A program made the translations under genes and the position numbers. This document shows, in pieces, positions 60,122 through 64,000 of a stretch of 64,000 bases of DNA. Source of the DNA: Pontibacter sp. G13 (GTDB lineage Bacteria > Bacteroidota > Bacteroidia > J057); the NCBI RefSeq assembly GCF_031851795.1, contig NZ_CP134696.1:62001-126000 (forward strand), written 5' to 3'. The notes beneath the pieces were generated by a model. It did no database searches and was not told the origin of the DNA. It saw nothing but the letters and a program-made list of their open reading frames with translations. Each line of letters begins with the position of its first letter. The first letter of the stretch is position 1.

Positions 60122-61951
60122 ATGAAAAAGTTTTATGCTTTGGCGGCTGCTCTCGGTTTGATGGGCGGAGCGGCGCAAGCGCAGATCTCCTTCGACCCTT
60201 CTACCGAAGCAAACTTCGAGCCCACAACCGTAGTCATGCCTGCGTCTCCACTGACCATGCAGGTATTGTTCATCGGTGGTGTTGACGAAGTACAAACTCT
60301 TGACTCCAACGGAAACCCTAACGGATCCACTCCTGCCAAAGAATGGCATGACTTCCTCGGATTCACTGCTGACGACGCTTCCAACGATCTCGGATGGGTG
60401 TCTGTCAACCACGAGCGTATCCAAACTGACGCCAAAATTGGTGACGGTGGTGGTATGACCGCTTTCAAAGTTGCACGTGACGCGAACACCGATTCTTTGG
60501 TTGTTGTTGCTCAAACTTTGTCTGACGGACGTACAGGTGATTTCTTCAACGTTGATTTCGTCAACACTGTAGGAGAAACTGGTATGAACTGTGGTGGTAT
60601 CGTTTCTCCTGTAGACGGTCGTATCTGGACTGCAGAGGAGTGGTTCCGCGGCGACAACGCTTCTATCTACGCGAGTGGTGCTGGTGTATTGGATACTTCC
60701 GATTACACAATCGCGGGTTCTGGTATTGCTATCGCTGACGGACAGACTGTTGCCCGTTACGAGAACTTCAACTACATGGTTGAAATCGATCCTCGCGAAG
60801 CTGTAGCTATCCGCAAGCAGTACAACTGGGGACGCCAGCCATTCGAGGGTGGTACTGTAATGCCTGACAACAAGACTGTATACTTGGGTGCTGACGCGAC
60901 TCCTGGTTTCTTGACCAAATTCGTTGCTGACGTAGCTGGTGACTTCACTGTAGGTACTACTTACGTGTACAAGCAAGACGATCCAAACAACTGGGTTGAG
61001 ATTGACAACTCTGACTTCAACAACATGTTGAACTTCGCTGACAAGGCTGTTGAAGCTGGCGCGACTATGTTCAACCGTTTGGAGTGGGTAGCTTACAACC
61101 CTGCTGACGGAAACGTTTATGTGACTGAAACTGGCCGTGACAATCCTGCTTCTCGCTGGGTTGACGAAAAAGCTGAAGGAGCTGACTATGCAGAGCACCA
61201 CTATGCACGTGCTTTGGCTCAAGATCCTTCCTATACGCCTGATTCTGCTGGATACTGGGATTACTATGGCCGTGTATTGAAAATCGACGTGGCTATGGAT
61301 ACCGTTTATCCTTACCTCGAAGGTGGACCATACTTCGCGTCCGTTACTCCTGAGAACTACCCAGAAAAGCATCTCTCCAACCCAGACGGACTGTCCTTCA
61401 TGACTGTTAAGCCTGGTACTTCTGAAGAGCGCACTTACATGGTTGTTCAGGAAGACTTGAACGGTACTTCTTACGGTCGTATGCCAGATGGTATCTCCAA
61501 CCGTGGATGTGAGTTGTTCTTGTTGGACATGACTGTAGCCAACCCAACTGTTGACGACTTGGTACGCATCACCACTACTCCGCTTGGATCTGAGGTTACA
61601 GGTGCAGTTGCTACTCCTGATGGAAAATCTTTGTTGGTGAACAGCCAGCACCCATCCGGTGACAACCCATTCCCATTCAACCACTCCTTGACTTTCGCTA
61701 TCAACGGCTTTGACAAGGCGGCTGTATCCAACGATGATTTGATCGACGAGTCTGCTTTCCAAATCTATCCAAACCCTGTTTCTCGCATCTTGAACTTCAC
61801 TGAGAAGACTGACGTTGCGATCTTCACTTTGGACGGACAGCGTGTACGTGTAGCCAACAACACTACTTCTATCTCTGTAGAAGGTCTTGCTACCGGCGTT
61901 TACGTGATCAAGAACAAAGAAGGCCAGATCCGCAAATTGATCGTGGAGTAA
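60122..61951 (+). CDS. PhoX/DUF839-like secreted protein with T9SS type A sorting domain
   Basis: The 609-residue protein has a signal peptide (GGAAQAQ) and a PhoX-like (DUF839) beta-propeller (about 40-520). Visible landmarks are GWVSVNHERI, NCGGIVSPVDGRIWTAEEW, YNWGRQPFEGGTVMPD and WVAYNPADGNVYVTETG. A C-terminal sorting domain (FQIYPNPVSRILNF to the end) follows. PhoX enzymes are calcium/iron phosphatases, usually exported by Tat. Here there is no twin-arginine motif, so if it is a phosphatase it is exported by Sec and type IX secretion. Codons are the most biased of the window (GGT, GCT, GTT, AAC, TTC), pointing to very high expression; this also opens a long frame on the other strand. 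Confidence 0.85.
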   Translation: MKKFYALAAALGLMGGAAQAQISFDPSTEANFEPTTVVMPASPLTMQVLFIGGVDEVQTLDSNGNPNGSTPAKEWHDFLGFTADDASNDLGWVSVNHERIQTDAKIGDGGGMTAFKVARDANTDSLVVVAQTLSDGRTGDFFNVDFVNTVGETGMNCGGIVSPVDGRIWTAEEWFRGDNASIYASGAGVLDTSDYTIAGSGIAIADGQTVARYENFNYMVEIDPREAVAIRKQYNWGRQPFEGGTVMPDNKTVYLGADATPGFLTKFVADVAGDFTVGTTYVYKQDDPNNWVEIDNSDFNNMLNFADKAVEAGATMFNRLEWVAYNPADGNVYVTETGRDNPASRWVDEKAEGADYAEHHYARALAQDPSYTPDSAGYWDYYGRVLKIDVAMDTVYPYLEGGPYFASVTPENYPEKHLSNPDGLSFMTVKPGTSEERTYMVVQEDLNGTSYGRMPDGISNRGCELFLLDMTVANPTVDDLVRITTTPLGSEVTGAVATPDGKSLLVNSQHPSGDNPFPFNHSLTFAINGFDKAAVSNDDLIDESAFQIYPNPVSRILNFTEKTDVAIFTLDGQRVRVANNTTSISVEGLATGVYVIKNKEGQIRKLIVE

Positions 61952-61964
61952 GGAATCTTCAATA

Positions 61965-61990
61965 GGTGGATAATCAAACGATTATCCACC
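61965..61990 (+). terminator. Hairpin after the PhoX-like gene
   Basis: GGTGGATAATC and GATTATCCACC pair perfectly around AAAC. There is no T run on the plus strand, so it may protect the mRNA end as well as stop transcription. Confidence 0.6.
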
Positions 61991-62017
61991 AAACCCTGAA
62001 TCATAGATTCAACTGTG

Positions 62018-62051
62018 GAATGCCCGGATGCCGATGGTAGTCCGGGTATTC
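62018..62051. other. Second hairpin between the PhoX-like and peroxidase genes
   Basis: GAATGCCCGGA and TCCGGGTATTC pair over 11 positions (one G-U) around a 12-base loop, 25 bases before the peroxidase ATG. Confidence 0.45.
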
Positions 62052-62075
62052 TGCCTATCAAATCCAACCAATATC

Positions 62076-64000
62076 ATGGGACGTTTCAAATTTGTCATGC
62101 TCACGGTGCTTATTGGTGCCCTCCTTGCAGGAGCCTATGCCGATAGACACCTCATCTCGGTTTCCCTGCCTGCCGAGGAAACAGCCAAAATGTATCGAAG
62201 TGATCTGCAGAAATTTTCAGATCAACTCGAAGCACTTCAGCAGGAAGCCCAAGAAGCAACCCAACCTCACCAACTCCGCGAGTCTTTTCTCAAAACCCGA
62301 TTGGCGTACAAACGCATTGAATTTCTGTTGGCTTGGTTTCAGGAGGAAACCGTTACCCTTCACATCAATGGCGCCCCCCTCCCCAAAGTCAACAAGCAGA
62401 ATGCCAGTTTCGTAGAAATCTCCGAACCCAAGGGACTACAAATTCTGGATGAAATGATCTTTTCGGAGGAATCGGATCTACCCAAGGTCAAGAAACTCAT
62501 TCATGAACTCCGACTCCAAACCGATCGCCTGATATTTACCCAGCAGTCTACCACGCTCAATCACCGATTGGTCTTCGAGGCTTATCGCGCTCAACTCATC
62601 CGCTTGGTTTCCATGGGGATCACCGGGTTTGATACGCCCATGTCCGGACATGCTATGGAAGATGCAGTAGCTTCCTGGACCTCCATGATGGACGTGTGGA
62701 AGCTATATCATCCGTCTCTCCATTCGCAGGCCCCCACCCTAGCTGAAGAAATCCAACTCACCTTCGAAGCGGGTAAATCCATGCTGGAAAAGGGAGATTT
62801 TGACACCTTTGACAGATTGGCCTTTACCCGGGATATCGCCAATCCACTGTATGGCAAGATCTTGGATGCTCAAATGGCCCTTTCAATCGAAACCATTTAC
62901 GAGGTGACGCCAAGGCTTCAATCCTTGAATCACCAAGGCAAGGAAATTTTCAGTACAGATTTTCTTGATGCCGCCTATTTCACAAGTCGCCCCATCAGCG
63001 AAGAGAACCAAGCTCGAATCGAATTGGGGAAAATGCTGTTCTTCGACCCGGCGCTTTCCCAGAATGGTCAAGTTTCATGCGGCACTTGCCATCAACCAGA
63101 CAAGGGTTTTTCCGATGGGCAACCCAAAAGTCGTGAAGCTGCCGGGCACGGAACCGTGAAACGAAATGCACCGGGGCTGGTCAACACCGTGTTTGCGGAC
63201 AAATTCTTCCATGATCTTAGGGCAGATCGATTGGACAGACAGGTAGAACAGGTGATTTTTGCCACAAAAGAGTTCAATACCGACTATTCCAATCTAGTTT
63301 CGAGATTAAAGCAGAGCTCTGAATATCGCACACGATTTCAGGAGGCTTTTGGGTACATGGGCAAATATGCATTGAGTGGCTCCAGTATCAAGGAGGCGAT
63401 TGCAGCCTATATGTTTACACTTCGAAGCTTCAATAGCCCAGTAGACAGATACATCCGAGGAGAATCCGATGAGCTTAGCCAGGAAGTAAAGCGCGGATTC
63501 AATCTTTTCATGGGAAAGGCTGCATGCGGCACCTGCCATTTCGCTCCTACCTTCAATGGCTCTGTACCCCCTCGATATTTGGAGTCTGAAAGTGAGGTAT
63601 TGGGAGTACCGAAGGAGGCAGGAACCCATCCAACAGAACTCGACCCGGATTTGGGCAGATACGGCAACGGATTTCCTAGGGATCAAGCCCCCTTCTTCAA
63701 GCATTCCTTCAAGACCCCAACCGTTCGGAATATCGCCCTAACCGCGCCCTATATGCACAATGGGGTTTACGAAACGCTGGAGGAGGTCATCACCTTCTAC
63801 AATGCAGGCGGTGGTGCAGGAATGGGACTGGATGTACCCTACCAAACCCTTCCAGCCGACTCCCTGCATTTGACAGATCAGGAGCAAGCTGACTTGGTAT
63901 CCTTTATGATGGCACTTACGGATACCGCTGGACTTACCCAATTGCCCAGTCATCTACCGGAGTTTCCCGATAGCATGGGATATCCAAACGATCGATTGGT
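62076..64000 (+). CDS. di-haem cytochrome c peroxidase family protein (5' part)
   Basis: The frame runs from the ATG at 62076 to the window edge (641 codons seen) without a stop. A signal-like segment (FVMLTVLIGALLAGAYA) starts it. A helical domain of unknown function fills about 25-290 (RLAYKRIEFLLAWF, LQILDEMIF). The peroxidase part begins ELGKMLFFDPALSQNGQVSCGTCH with the first CxxCH haem site (about 325-340), then GFSDG and RNAPGLVNTVF. A second CGTCHF is at about residue 483, followed by KTPTVRNIALTAPYMHNG with the conserved methionine region. It belongs to the CCP/MauG group, periplasmic. It follows the PhoX-like gene and may share its transcript. Confidence 0.9.
   Translation, partial: MGRFKFVMLTVLIGALLAGAYADRHLISVSLPAEETAKMYRSDLQKFSDQLEALQQEAQEATQPHQLRESFLKTRLAYKRIEFLLAWFQEETVTLHINGAPLPKVNKQNASFVEISEPKGLQILDEMIFSEESDLPKVKKLIHELRLQTDRLIFTQQSTTLNHRLVFEAYRAQLIRLVSMGITGFDTPMSGHAMEDAVASWTSMMDVWKLYHPSLHSQAPTLAEEIQLTFEAGKSMLEKGDFDTFDRLAFTRDIANPLYGKILDAQMALSIETIYEVTPRLQSLNHQGKEIFSTDFLDAAYFTSRPISEENQARIELGKMLFFDPALSQNGQVSCGTCHQPDKGFSDGQPKSREAAGHGTVKRNAPGLVNTVFADKFFHDLRADRLDRQVEQVIFATKEFNTDYSNLVSRLKQSSEYRTRFQEAFGYMGKYALSGSSIKEAIAAYMFTLRSFNSPVDRYIRGESDELSQEVKRGFNLFMGKAACGTCHFAPTFNGSVPPRYLESESEVLGVPKEAGTHPTELDPDLGRYGNGFPRDQAPFFKHSFKTPTVRNIALTAPYMHNGVYETLEEVITFYNAGGGAGMGLDVPYQTLPADSLHLTDQEQADLVSFMMALTDTAGLTQLPSHLPEFPDSMGYPNDRL

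Noticed and set aside
60110-61762. Open frame of 550 codons opposite the PhoX-like gene
   Set aside because: This is the longest antisense frame, but the protein is Ser/Val-rich with no domain. The biased codon set of the sense gene explains it.

Overview
The window is a stretch of chromosome from a member of the Bacteroidota with about 50% GC. Evidence for this includes type IX secretion (T9SS) sorting domains of type A and type B, a PorP/SprF-like outer-membrane protein, and a GldH-like lipoprotein. CarB is a 938-residue form without the C-terminal regulatory domain. Several promoters match the Bacteroidota pattern (TTG, about 20 bases, then TAnnTTTG), and Shine-Dalgarno sequences are mostly absent. 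The genus cannot be decided from sequence alone; a Saprospiria- or Cytophagia-like lineage is a guess. No rRNA, tRNA, insertion sequence, prophage or CRISPR array was seen. Both edges cut genes: an ABC ATPase on the left and a di-haem cytochrome c peroxidase on the right.

Layout. 1-9.5 kb: an ABC ATPase fragment and core metabolism (mgsA, ispD, queA, carB), then a patatin-like lipase, a DUF389 membrane protein and a DUF1835 protein. 9.5-14.3 kb: three minus-strand genes for scavenging decorated sugars (FucP-type sugar transporter, lipoprotein sulfatase, CE7 acetyl esterase), followed by a 388-base gap with unusual folding potential. 14.7-18.6 kb: an Asn-rich DUF6515 protein, a small membrane protein, an AsmA-like protein and rnhB. 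18.7-28.5 kb: a tandem family of three large T9SS-secreted paralogues with a small secreted protein inserted, plus a palindromic REP-like element at about 21.1 kb. 28.7-37.2 kb: minus-strand envelope genes, comprising a lipoprotein, a WecA/TagO-like sugar-phosphate transferase, and an overlapping trio. The trio is a DUF1972 glycosyltransferase, an NHL/PKD protein with a type B sorting domain, and a PorP/SprF-TSP3-OmpA fusion. 37.7-46.2 kb: a small orphan, a CDGSH protein, a GldH-like lipoprotein, accA, gltA, nadE with a divergent Nudix-HTH regulator, and recN. 46.4-54 kb: a small secreted protein, clpB with a paired inverted repeat upstream, two TonB C-terminal-domain proteins, and another type A T9SS cargo. 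54-64 kb: thrB-thrC without thrA, a beta-lactamase-fold serine hydrolase, an acyltransferase, an HxlR/DoxX divergent pair, a PhoX-like T9SS protein with strong codon bias, and the peroxidase.

How genes work together. The secreted proteins (at least six T9SS cargos), the PorP-OmpA fusion and the GldH-like lipoprotein point to a heavily decorated, possibly gliding cell. The most distinctive unit is the overlapping operon at 30.9-37.2 kb: a type B cargo is followed, with a 4-base overlap, by a fused PorP-like/peptidoglycan-binding protein that may anchor or help export it. The nadE/Nudix-HTH pair has an inverted repeat in its shared promoter region, consistent with local control of NAD synthesis. 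The hxlR/doxX intergenic region carries repeated GTTAC/GTAAC half-sites over the doxX promoter. All names come from reading the translated sequence; no database search was run.
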